Shown piece by piece: positions 1-5,533 of a stretch of 9,933 nucleotides of DNA. A model generated the notes under the pieces. The model saw only the letters and a list, made by a program, of their open reading frames with translations, searched no databases and was not told the origin of the DNA. The position numbers were made by a program, and so were the translations under genes. Every line of letters begins with the position of its first letter. Positions within the stretch are counted from its first letter, which is position 1. Source of the DNA: CAYXTC01 sp964479375 (GTDB lineage Bacteria; Patescibacteriota; Minisyncoccia; Minisyncoccales; GWA2-38-27); assembly GCA_964479375.1 (NCBI GenBank), contig CAYZKD010000021.1:1-9933 (forward strand), written 5' to 3'.

Positions 1-33
1 TATTTTACGCAAAAAGAGAAAACTAAAAACGTT

Positions 34-936
34 TCACTTTGGAATAGAATTCATGTATCTCTTTCTCAGCCAAGAAACAAGAAACGGCCCGGCTAAAAAT
101 ATGGAAGAATAGGTTCCGGCAACAATGCCCGCTATCAAGGTCAAGGAAAAGTACTTTAGAGTCTCGCCTCCGAAAAAGAAAATGGCGGTTACCACAAAAA
201 GGGTGGTCAGGGAGGTGTTAATCTGGCGGCTTAGTGTCTGGATCAAGCTTTTGTTTACAGTTTCTTCGTAAGACTCCCCTCCCTTAAAAAGGTTTTCTCT
301 AATCCTGTCAAAAACCACCACGGTGTTGTTTATAGAATATCCCAGTACGGCAAGGAGGGCGGTGATCACAGGAACAGTAATTTCCACTTCGTAAAATTTG
401 CCCAGAAAGGCAAACAATCCCAAAGGAATCAAAGTGTCATGGAAGAGGGCTACTAGGCTGGCTATGCCGTATTGCCAGGACTTCAGGGGCCTCTGCACCC
501 TTCTGAAGGCCAAGGCAATATAGACTACTATTGAGAAAAGGACTACTATGGTTACAATTTTGGTCTTGCTCTTTAATTCTTCCCCAATAGTGGGCCCCAC
601 GAGATCAAACCTCATCTCTTCTATAGACTCTTGTTCCTGCTCAAGATTGTCTAGGACTTTCTGGTGGGTTTTTTCTGTAATGTCTTTCATTCTAATAATA
701 AATCCTTTTTCTCCTGTGGGCTGAACCTGAACCATACCTAAGTCCAATCCCTCCAATCTTTGCCGTATCTCTTGATTTTCAGGCCTTTGGTTCTGATAAG
801 CCACTTCCAAAATACTGCCCCCCGTAAACTCAATCCCCAGTCTCAATCCAAAAATGGCCAAAAAAACAATGGCTGTTGTTATCACAAGACCCGAGAAAAC
901 GAAATATATTTTTCTGTAGCGGATAAAGTTAAACAT
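34..936 (-). CDS. secF: Protein translocase subunit SecF
   Basis: SecF partners SecD in the membrane complex that uses the proton motive force to complete protein export after SecA/SecYEG insertion. The 300-residue product has an N-terminal membrane segment (about 11-30), then the family signature LGIEFTGG (33-40), a periplasmic domain to about residue 125, and a C-terminal block of five hydrophobic segments containing GYSINNTVVVFDRIREN (199-215), the strongest SecF hallmark. Length is normal for the family. I chose the ATG at 936, which lies 2 nt after the secD stop; a GTG 18 nt upstream inside secD is possible, but would add only six residues not typical of SecF. No good Shine-Dalgarno is visible, so translation is probably coupled to secD. 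The stop is TGA. The 33 bases downstream hold no clear terminator. Confidence 0.97.
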   Translation of the reverse strand: MFNFIRYRKIYFVFSGLVITTAIVFLAIFGLRLGIEFTGGSILEVAYQNQRPENQEIRQRLEGLDLGMVQVQPTGEKGFIIRMKDITEKTHQKVLDNLEQEQESIEEMRFDLVGPTIGEELKSKTKIVTIVVLFSIVVYIALAFRRVQRPLKSWQYGIASLVALFHDTLIPLGLFAFLGKFYEVEITVPVITALLAVLGYSINNTVVVFDRIRENLFKGGESYEETVNKSLIQTLSRQINTSLTTLFVVTAIFFFGGETLKYFSLTLIAGIVAGTYSSIFLAGPFLVSWLRKRYMNSIPK

Positions 937-938
937 TG

Positions 939-2333
939 TTATTTCCAAATCCACTTAACATTCTTAAGCCGGGTATCAGCAAAAACCACCAAAAAGCCCC
1001 TGCTCACAAAAATAGCAGTTAAAACGCTTAAAACAATACCTATGCTTAAAGTAAGAGCAAATCCTTTAATGAAACTGGTGCCAAATCCAAAAAGGATCAA
1101 GGCCACTATTAAAGTGGTAAGATTCCCGTCTCTGATAGAAGGCCAGCTCCTTCTAAACCCCTCTATAACAGCAACAGGAAGCTCTTTGCCTTCTTCTACC
1201 TCTTCTCTTAGTCTGGAAAAAATCAAAACATTAGCGTCCACTGCCATCCCTATGGATAAGATAAATCCTCCTATGCCGGCTAAAGTAAGAGTAATGGGGA
1301 TCAGTTTGAACAGACCAAGAGCCAAGGCCACATATACCACCAAAGAAATTCCGGAAATTAAACCGGGCAGTCTGTAAAAGATTATCATAAACAAGATTAT
1401 CGCCAGGAAACCTAAAGCCCCTGCCATCAAACTCTTTTCCAGAGAAACAGACCCCAGGGTAGGACCGACTGATTGCTGGGAAACAAGATGAATGGGAACA
1501 GGAAGAGCCCCTGCATTAAGATTTCTGGCCAGCTCTTGGGCTTCTTGCACGGTAAAGTCGCCTGTAATCTGGGCTTCTCCTCCGGATATTGTATCCTGAA
1601 CAACCGGAGAGGAAATCATACTGCCGTCTATGTAAATAGCAAGAGGCTTTCCTATATTCCTCTTTGTGAGTTTTTCAAATAATTCAGCCCCCTCTTTATT
1701 AAAACTAAGAAGTATCATCGGAGTCTGAGCAGTCTGCCCGAATCCCACTTCCGCTCCTTTCAGATACTGGCCGGTCAGGTCTGTGCTTTTAAAATACGGA
1801 TCCTGCAGTCCTTTTTCCCAGTTCTCTACCTCTTTCATGCCCTCTTGGCCCTTTTCTCTTATTTTCTCTTGAATGCTCAAAATATCATTTGTCTCTGGCT
1901 CTTCTCTGGGCTCTTTAAATTCCAAAAAAGGCGTCTGACCTATGGCTTTGATGGCTTCTGCCGGATCCTTGATGCCGGGCATCTCTACCACCAGCCGGTA
2001 ATGTCCTGCGGTTTGCTCGGTCTGAACCACCGGTTCTCTTGCGCCGAACAGATTAACCCTTCTTTCAATAATATCCCTTAAGCCCCGCATAGCAGAACCG
2101 TAATCTTCTTTGTCTTTATTGGAAAGATCTGCCTCGTAAACCAGGTGGGTTCCCCCCCGAAGATCAAGGCCTAAACTAAAAGACTTTTCCCAAAAATGGG
2201 GAAAACGGATGCCAATCTTGTCGTTTAAAAAATCAGCCCCGGCATTGAATGCTTTGGGGTAATCCAAAAAGCCAGCCAACAGGGCTAGGGCAAAAATTAT
2301 AACTAAGGCAGCTTTGGTTCTCTTTTTGCTCAT
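939..2333 (-). CDS. secD: Protein translocase subunit SecD
   Basis: SecD is the larger subunit of the SecDF export motor. The 464-residue protein has an N-terminal membrane segment (about 8-23), the signature GLDLRGG (55-61), a large extracytoplasmic region with the P1-type repeat RDIIERRVNLFGA (86-98) and the head/base region through about 285, then five hydrophobic segments from about residue 300. The transmembrane motif SIGMAVDANVLIFSR (360-374) carries the Asp used in proton coupling in characterised SecDF. Most homologues read IFER where this one has IFSR. It is shorter than the E. coli protein (615), as in many Gram-positive and CPR lineages that have a reduced P1 domain. The start at 2333 has no visible Shine-Dalgarno. 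The upstream 60 bases, next to repeat copy 1, contain AT-rich -10-like TATATT but no convincing -35. Confidence 0.97.
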   Translation of the reverse strand: MSKKRTKAALVIIFALALLAGFLDYPKAFNAGADFLNDKIGIRFPHFWEKSFSLGLDLRGGTHLVYEADLSNKDKEDYGSAMRGLRDIIERRVNLFGAREPVVQTEQTAGHYRLVVEMPGIKDPAEAIKAIGQTPFLEFKEPREEPETNDILSIQEKIREKGQEGMKEVENWEKGLQDPYFKSTDLTGQYLKGAEVGFGQTAQTPMILLSFNKEGAELFEKLTKRNIGKPLAIYIDGSMISSPVVQDTISGGEAQITGDFTVQEAQELARNLNAGALPVPIHLVSQQSVGPTLGSVSLEKSLMAGALGFLAIILFMIIFYRLPGLISGISLVVYVALALGLFKLIPITLTLAGIGGFILSIGMAVDANVLIFSRLREEVEEGKELPVAVIEGFRRSWPSIRDGNLTTLIVALILFGFGTSFIKGFALTLSIGIVLSVLTAIFVSRGFLVVFADTRLKNVKWIWK

Positions 2334-2393
2334 TCTGGTCTGAGTTTAATGAATATAGAATAACATAAAAGGTCTTAAGAGTACAGGGCTGAA

Positions 2394-2681
2394 CTACTCA
2401 TCTCTCTGAGAAGCCAAAGAGTCCGACTCGCCAGAATGGGTGATTTCAAGGCTTGCCGACGAGGCATAGTCTGTGCGCTGCGGCGAGGGGACGTAACGAA
2501 GAAATCATTCATTCTCTGGCTTCCCCAAGGGCATTAATATTTTACCTCATCTGCGCGAGTTTTCCTCGGGACGAGGCACCAAGGCATCGCCTCCTCAAAA
2601 GAACTCGCACATCTGAAGCAAAATCTCAAGGGTGCAGGATGCGCCCTGCGCTCAGAAGATGATAGTTCAAATCCTGTGCTC
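2394..2681. repeat. Structured interspersed repeat, copy 1 (288 bp)
   Basis: This block matches 8446-8699. A 190-bp core (2437-2626 versus 8474-8663) differs by only two transitions, and the outer ends also match. Copy 1 differs in two patches: 15 extra bases around 2422-2436 and a replaced stretch around 2627-2655 holding a perfect small hairpin (GGGTGCA, loop GGA, TGCGCCC at 2630-2646). The core contains a long imperfect inverted repeat (left arm ending 2447, right arm 2501-2523) and a second one (left arm 2529-2561, right arm from 2602). The element ends one base from the stop codon of the DUF1614 gene and otherwise fills the gap before secD. It encodes no recognisable transposase. It could be a non-autonomous mobile element (MITE/REP-like) or a repeated structured RNA; the sequence does not decide. 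Confidence 0.9.
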
Positions 2682-2682
2682 T

Positions 2683-3327
2683 TTAACTGAAAAGGGCAGA
2701 AATTATCCCCACCAAAAATATGCCGTCAAACACGCCAGCGCCTCCTATGGCAACAAGGCCCACGTTCTGCTTTACGGCCTTCCTCAAATTAAGAAGATCT
2801 CCTCCTATCAAGGTTCCCAAAACCCCTGACACAAAGGCGCAGGGTGCTGTAAAATCAGGCGCCAAGAAGAAAGCGAAGAAAACAGCAAACAAAGGAGGTA
2901 TTAAAGCGGGTATGACTATCCCCCTTCCGGGCACCACCCGGGAAAGATGCTTACATACTACAATCATAAGACCTGTCGCTATTAAAACAGGCGCAATAGG
3001 AATTCTGAAAAGGAAATATATGCAGATTATAACCGGGATGACAGCCCCTCCTATGTTAATAACAGGACCCGTGGTCTTGGCTACGGGCTTCTTAAAAAGA
3101 CCGAAGAAACTTGGCTCCCGGGTGTAAATTATTTTCTTTCTGCTGAGGGGAAGATTAAAAAGAGAGCCCACCAGCATTGCCAGAAAGATTAGAATAGTTA
3201 AGGAGGGATTCAAGCCCAGTTTTTCAAACCCCAGAGTTATTACATGCAAATAGCCCAAAGCCAAAAGCGCGGGCAGAGCCATCACAAATAAAATCAATAG
3301 CAAGCATCCGACAGGAGAGAAGATCAT
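2683..3327 (-). CDS. DUF1614 family integral membrane protein
   Basis: The 214-residue protein is mostly hydrophobic, with about six or seven membrane segments. It carries motifs I associate with the DUF1614 family: INIGGAVIPV (90-99), GTLIGGDLLNL (171-181) and IGGAGVFDGIF (194-204). The Gly- and Asp-rich motifs in the second half are the most conserved and may form a binding site in the membrane, but no activity is established for the family and none is inferred here. The ATG overlaps the upstream phosphodiesterase stop in an ATGA junction, so the two are very likely co-translated. A soft charged loop (62-84, with RKK and FKKP) separates the N-terminal pair of segments from the rest. Its stop codon lies directly against repeat copy 1. 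Confidence 0.85.
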   Translation of the reverse strand: MIFSPVGCLLLILFVMALPALLALGYLHVITLGFEKLGLNPSLTILIFLAMLVGSLFNLPLSRKKIIYTREPSFFGLFKKPVAKTTGPVINIGGAVIPVIICIYFLFRIPIAPVLIATGLMIVVCKHLSRVVPGRGIVIPALIPPLFAVFFAFFLAPDFTAPCAFVSGVLGTLIGGDLLNLRKAVKQNVGLVAIGGAGVFDGIFLVGIISALFS

Positions 3328-3824
3328 ATTTCATCTAAAAATTTAAGTTCTGATTTTCCTGTTTCTGTATCATAAACAGCAAAGGTAGGCCTGAAAATAA
3401 TACCGGCAACGTTTCCGGGATTTACAACCTGGCACTCCCCTATTTCTTTCTGCCAGGGCCTGTGGGTATGCCCGTAGAAAACAATATCATACCCTCCTCC
3501 CTTTGCCAGTTTCTTAGCCACCCAGGGATAATGGGTAAAAGCCATCTTCTTATTACTCAATTCTACTTCTCCTTTTTCTTCAAAAACCTCTACCTTGGGA
3601 GGGCTCTGGTAATCTTCCAAGTCATACTGATATATATTGTCAGCGTTCCCTAAAACCGCCCTGCACTTGCCAGAAAAGTTTTCCAGGGCCTTCTCCAGGG
3701 TATTGGGGTTGGCAATGTCCCCGCAGTGGATAATAAAAGAGATGCCTTCTTTCTCTAAATAATCAATCACTTTCTTGAATTTGGGCAGATTGTCGTGAGT
3801 GTCTGAGATTATGCCTATTTTCAT
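3324..3824 (-). CDS. Calcineurin-like metallophosphoesterase, MJ0936/YfcE type
   Basis: This is a 166-residue dinuclear-metal phosphodiesterase of the MJ0936/YfcE/Vps29 group. The metal-ligand motifs are all present in order: SDTHDN (7-12, Asp8 and His10), HCGDI (33-37, Asp36), GNAD (59-62, Asn60), THYPW (97-101, His98) and YGHTH (117-121, His119 and His121), followed by the family's VNPGNV turn. Length is typical. The family hydrolyses model phosphodiesters and the physiological substrate is usually unknown, so no specific substrate is claimed. I chose the ATG at 3824, which starts MKIGIISDTH; an in-frame ATG 27 nt upstream lies in promoter-like sequence. A TATAAT with an upstream TG is only 7 nt before this ATG, which suggests a leaderless transcript. 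The gene overlaps DUF1614 by 4 nt. Confidence 0.93.
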   Translation of the reverse strand: MKIGIISDTHDNLPKFKKVIDYLEKEGISFIIHCGDIANPNTLEKALENFSGKCRAVLGNADNIYQYDLEDYQSPPKVEVFEEKGEVELSNKKMAFTHYPWVAKKLAKGGGYDIVFYGHTHRPWQKEIGECQVVNPGNVAGIIFRPTFAVYDTETGKSELKFLDEI

Positions 3825-3831
3825 AATATTT

Positions 3832-3837
3832 ATTATA
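3832..3837 (-). promoter_or_regulatory. Extended -10 promoter element for the phosphodiesterase gene
   Basis: On the minus strand the sequence reads TGTTATAAT, an extended -10 (TG-N-TATAAT). It ends 7 nt before the ATG at 3824, so transcription would begin at or next to the start codon. No good -35 is visible; the region where it should lie overlaps the T-tract of the preceding terminator. Confidence 0.55.
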
Positions 3838-3855
3838 ACAAAGAATGTCATAACA

Positions 3856-3881
3856 AAAAGGCCCGGAAATCCGGGCCTTTT
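3856..3881 (-). terminator. Intrinsic terminator after the Cys-rich gene
   Basis: The inverted repeat GGCCCGG-AAAT-CCGGGCC is flanked by AAAA and TTTT, making an 11-bp stem with a 4-base loop. On the minus strand it follows the Cys-rich gene stop by 3 nt and leads into a T-run. The flanking A and T runs mean it could also work on the plus strand. Confidence 0.88.
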
Positions 3882-3884
3882 ATT

Positions 3885-4361
3885 TCAAACAGGGGTTGAT
3901 TTAGAAATGTCGGCTACATCTTCCTCTATCACTATTCCTTTCCCTCCTTCCCGAAGCAGTTTTTCAATAGGAGAGAAAACTCTTCGAACTTTTCCGGGAG
4001 GGACCCAAAACCCCGCCCTGTCCGCACCAGTATCAGCACAGTCCATTCTCAAACATCCCACCACTTGAAAAGGATCCTCTCGATAAACAACAGCGTATTC
4101 CGGAACTTTCCATTCTTGAGTAGGAGTGTAAAGCGTAATGGGATCGCCCGGAAAAACAACCTTGCCGCACCAGGCGCATCTGATAGCCATTTTTGCGAGA
4201 CAATCCGGACACCAGACAAGGAAGGAGGAGCTAACGCTAAAAGTCACTTCTTGTCCGAAAGCCGAAACCTTTTTTGTCAAATAAGATCTGTGGTTGCAAA
4301 GAGGAAAATATCTTTTTCTAGAAAACAAAAGTTTGATTCTTGCTAAAATCCCTGTCTTCAT
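3885..4361 (-). CDS. Conserved-looking Cys-rich small protein, probable zinc ribbon
   Basis: I do not recognise this 158-residue protein. The N-terminus is basic (KTGILARIKLLFSRKR) and is followed by CNH (22-24). A likely zinc-binding knuckle pair is CPDC (51-54) and CAWCG (62-66), spaced eight residues apart as in two-CXXC zinc ribbons. Further Cys occur at 103 and 108, before a Gly/Pro turn (GFWVPPGKVRR, 117-127) and an acidic tail. No membrane segment or catalytic motif is seen. The start is well supported: AGG sits 6 nt before the ATG, the clearest Shine-Dalgarno in the window. A weak promoter (TTTTTG, 17 nt, TATTTT at 4394-4422) overlaps the upstream terminator. Flanking terminators make it a single-gene transcription unit. 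It could bind nucleic acid or simply be a structural zinc protein. Confidence 0.8.
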   Translation of the reverse strand: MKTGILARIKLLFSRKRYFPLCNHRSYLTKKVSAFGQEVTFSVSSSFLVWCPDCLAKMAIRCAWCGKVVFPGDPITLYTPTQEWKVPEYAVVYREDPFQVVGCLRMDCADTGADRAGFWVPPGKVRRVFSPIEKLLREGGKGIVIEEDVADISKSTPV

Positions 4362-4417
4362 TTTTTTCCTTTCTTTGTCAAGGGACTGAATTTAAAATAG
4401 CACAATATTTCCAAAAC

Positions 4418-4463
4418 AAAAAGACCCCTTTCAGAGCCCTGCGCTCTGAAAGGGGGTCTTTTT
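4418..4463 (-). terminator. Intrinsic terminator after the cold-shock gene
   Basis: A very strong hairpin lies 10 nt after the cold-shock stop: AAAAAGACCCC TTTCAGAGC, loop CCTGC, then the complementary arm. The stem is about 20 bp with one bulged G, ending in a T-run on the minus strand. The A-run on the other side makes it nearly symmetrical, so it may act on both strands. Confidence 0.9.
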
Positions 4464-4473
4464 ATAAGGAGGA

Positions 4474-4671
4474 CTAAGGACGAGTCACGTCTGTGGCTTT
4501 GGGTCCTTTTTCTGATTCCCCCATTTCGAATTCTACTTCATCTCCCTCTTTTAGTTCCTCAAAAGTTACTCCTTTGAGGTCGTTTGAGTGAAAAAATAAT
4601 TCTTTTTCTTCTCCTTCAGGAGAAATGAATCCGAATCCTCTGTCAGTAATTTTCTTTATTGTGCCTTTCAT
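4474..4671 (-). CDS. Cold-shock domain protein (CspA family)
   Basis: This 65-residue single-domain protein binds single-stranded nucleic acid and acts as an RNA chaperone. It starts MKGTIKKITDRGFGFISPEG and contains RNP-1 (RGFGFI, 11-16) and RNP-2 (ELFFHSND, 24-31), followed by the acidic strand LKEGDEVEFEMGE and the terminal KGPKATDV typical of the family. The start was set at the ATG at 4671, because an upstream in-frame TTG would add 25 hydrophobic residues foreign to the family and falls inside a promoter -10. No Shine-Dalgarno is evident. Two promoter candidates precede it, one giving a leader of roughly 65 nt and one giving a nearly leaderless RNA. A long 5' leader is a known site of cold control in other csp genes; whether that applies here is inference. 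It ends in a strong terminator. Confidence 0.95.
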   Translation of the reverse strand: MKGTIKKITDRGFGFISPEGEEKELFFHSNDLKGVTFEELKEGDEVEFEMGESEKGPKATDVTRP

Positions 4672-4680
4672 TGAGAATGG

Positions 4681-4686
4681 ATTATA
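4681..4686 (-). promoter_or_regulatory. Proximal -10 element of the cold-shock gene
   Basis: A consensus TATAAT on the minus strand lies 9 nt before the ATG at 4671, which would put the RNA start within about three bases of the start codon. There is no recognisable -35, so this is weaker than the distal promoter. Confidence 0.35.
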
Positions 4687-4744
4687 ACTTATAAACAATG
4701 CTAGAAGAAATTCGACCTTGCTTCCCCCAGCAAATACAATTTTC

Positions 4745-4772
4745 AATATAGCACACTGCCAGAAAAAAGCAA
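4745..4772 (-). promoter_or_regulatory. Distal promoter of the cold-shock gene
   Basis: On the minus strand TTGCTT (4772-4767), a 16-nt spacer and TATATT (4750-4745) make a good sigma-70-type promoter in the 110-bp gap after the TSUP gene. The expected start near 4738 gives a leader of about 65 nt. Confidence 0.6.
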
Positions 4773-4780
4773 GTGGACAA

Positions 4781-5533
4781 CTAGATTAATAGCCCTACCG
4801 CAATAGTTACGGCTAATAATATATTAACCACCCCTATGGCAATCCTTAATTTCTTGGCATTGAATCTTTTTACCACATAGGCCGCCAAGGGCACAGAAAA
4901 GATTCCTCCCGTCAATAAAGAGATAAAAAGAGACCAGTTCATAGAAAAACAATAAAGATAAGCCAAGACGCCGACTATAGAAACCAAACCTTCCGCGAGC
5001 AAGGAGATGGCAACAGCCCTTTTGCTTTTTACCCCAGATAATATCTGCCCGCTGGCCAATACCGGCCCGTATCCTCCTCCTGCCATTCCCTTGTTAAAGG
5101 CAGCCACTATGCCTAAGATTATGAACTTAACCCAAGAAAAAGGAAGCTTTACCTCTCTTTTGACTAAAACCGTAATCCCCATAACCAAAAGGAGGAGGAC
5201 AAGATATCCTTTTAGAAATATCTCCGAAGTTCTTACCGCAATAAAAAACGCAGCCAATATCCCTATTGCGCCAAAACCCGCCAGAATAAGCGTTATCTTA
5301 AAATCCCTTCCTTTAAAACTTAAATCTACATTGCCAAATCTGTGATGAAAAAACCCGGCAACAATACCGAAAATAACATTGGTTAAGAGAAGAGCAGGAA
5401 TAATTTCCAAAGGAGCAAATCCGAACAGCAATAGTAAAGGAGCCAAAGCCGTACCGTAGCCCACTCCCACAGAAGCGTCAAAAAACTCCATTATTAAAGC
5501 CAAAATAACAACTGGAAGAATCAACTCAATCAT
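4781..5533 (-). CDS. TSUP-family membrane transporter (TauE/SafE-like)
   Basis: This 250-residue polytopic membrane protein has about eight hydrophobic segments in two related halves. It is assigned to the TauE/SafE (TSUP) family from the N-terminal motif GVGYGTALAPLL (23-34) and its counterpart in the second half, NKGMAGGGYGPVLASGQIL (147-165), both Gly-rich turns at the start of a half. Segments lie near 3-20, 27-45, 47-63, 80-100, 107-124, 133-150, 172-195, 202-222 and 229-249. Family members are proposed to export sulfite or organosulfonates or to move other small anions; the substrate here cannot be told. The ATG overlaps the secA stop by one base (TAATG), so it is translationally coupled to secA. 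That link is unusual in function and may reflect only operon packing. Confidence 0.88.
   Translation of the reverse strand: MIELILPVVILALIMEFFDASVGVGYGTALAPLLLLFGFAPLEIIPALLLTNVIFGIVAGFFHHRFGNVDLSFKGRDFKITLILAGFGAIGILAAFFIAVRTSEIFLKGYLVLLLLVMGITVLVKREVKLPFSWVKFIILGIVAAFNKGMAGGGYGPVLASGQILSGVKSKRAVAISLLAEGLVSIVGVLAYLYCFSMNWSLFISLLTGGIFSVPLAAYVVKRFNAKKLRIAIGVVNILLAVTIAVGLLI

Noticed and set aside
937..954. GTG start for secF inside the secD gene
   Set aside because: The ATG at 936 gives the family-like N-terminus and sits 2 nt after the secD stop, the simpler arrangement.
760..1377. Long plus-strand open frame across the secF-secD junction
   Set aside because: It is antisense to two well supported genes, has a composition rich in Lys, Thr and Pro, and no recognisable motif; a shadow of codon bias on the other strand.
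2453..2662. Plus-strand open frame of 69 codons over repeat copy 1
   Set aside because: It starts at TTG with no ribosome binding site, lies wholly within the hairpin repeat and is cut short in copy 2 by a stop codon.
2655..2685. tRNA gene suggested by GTTCAAATCC at the repeat ends
   Set aside because: The T-stem does not pair and no acceptor, D or anticodon arm can be built upstream.
4672..4746. N-terminal extension of the cold-shock protein from an upstream TTG
   Set aside because: The added residues are not part of the family and the TTG overlaps the -10 of a good promoter.
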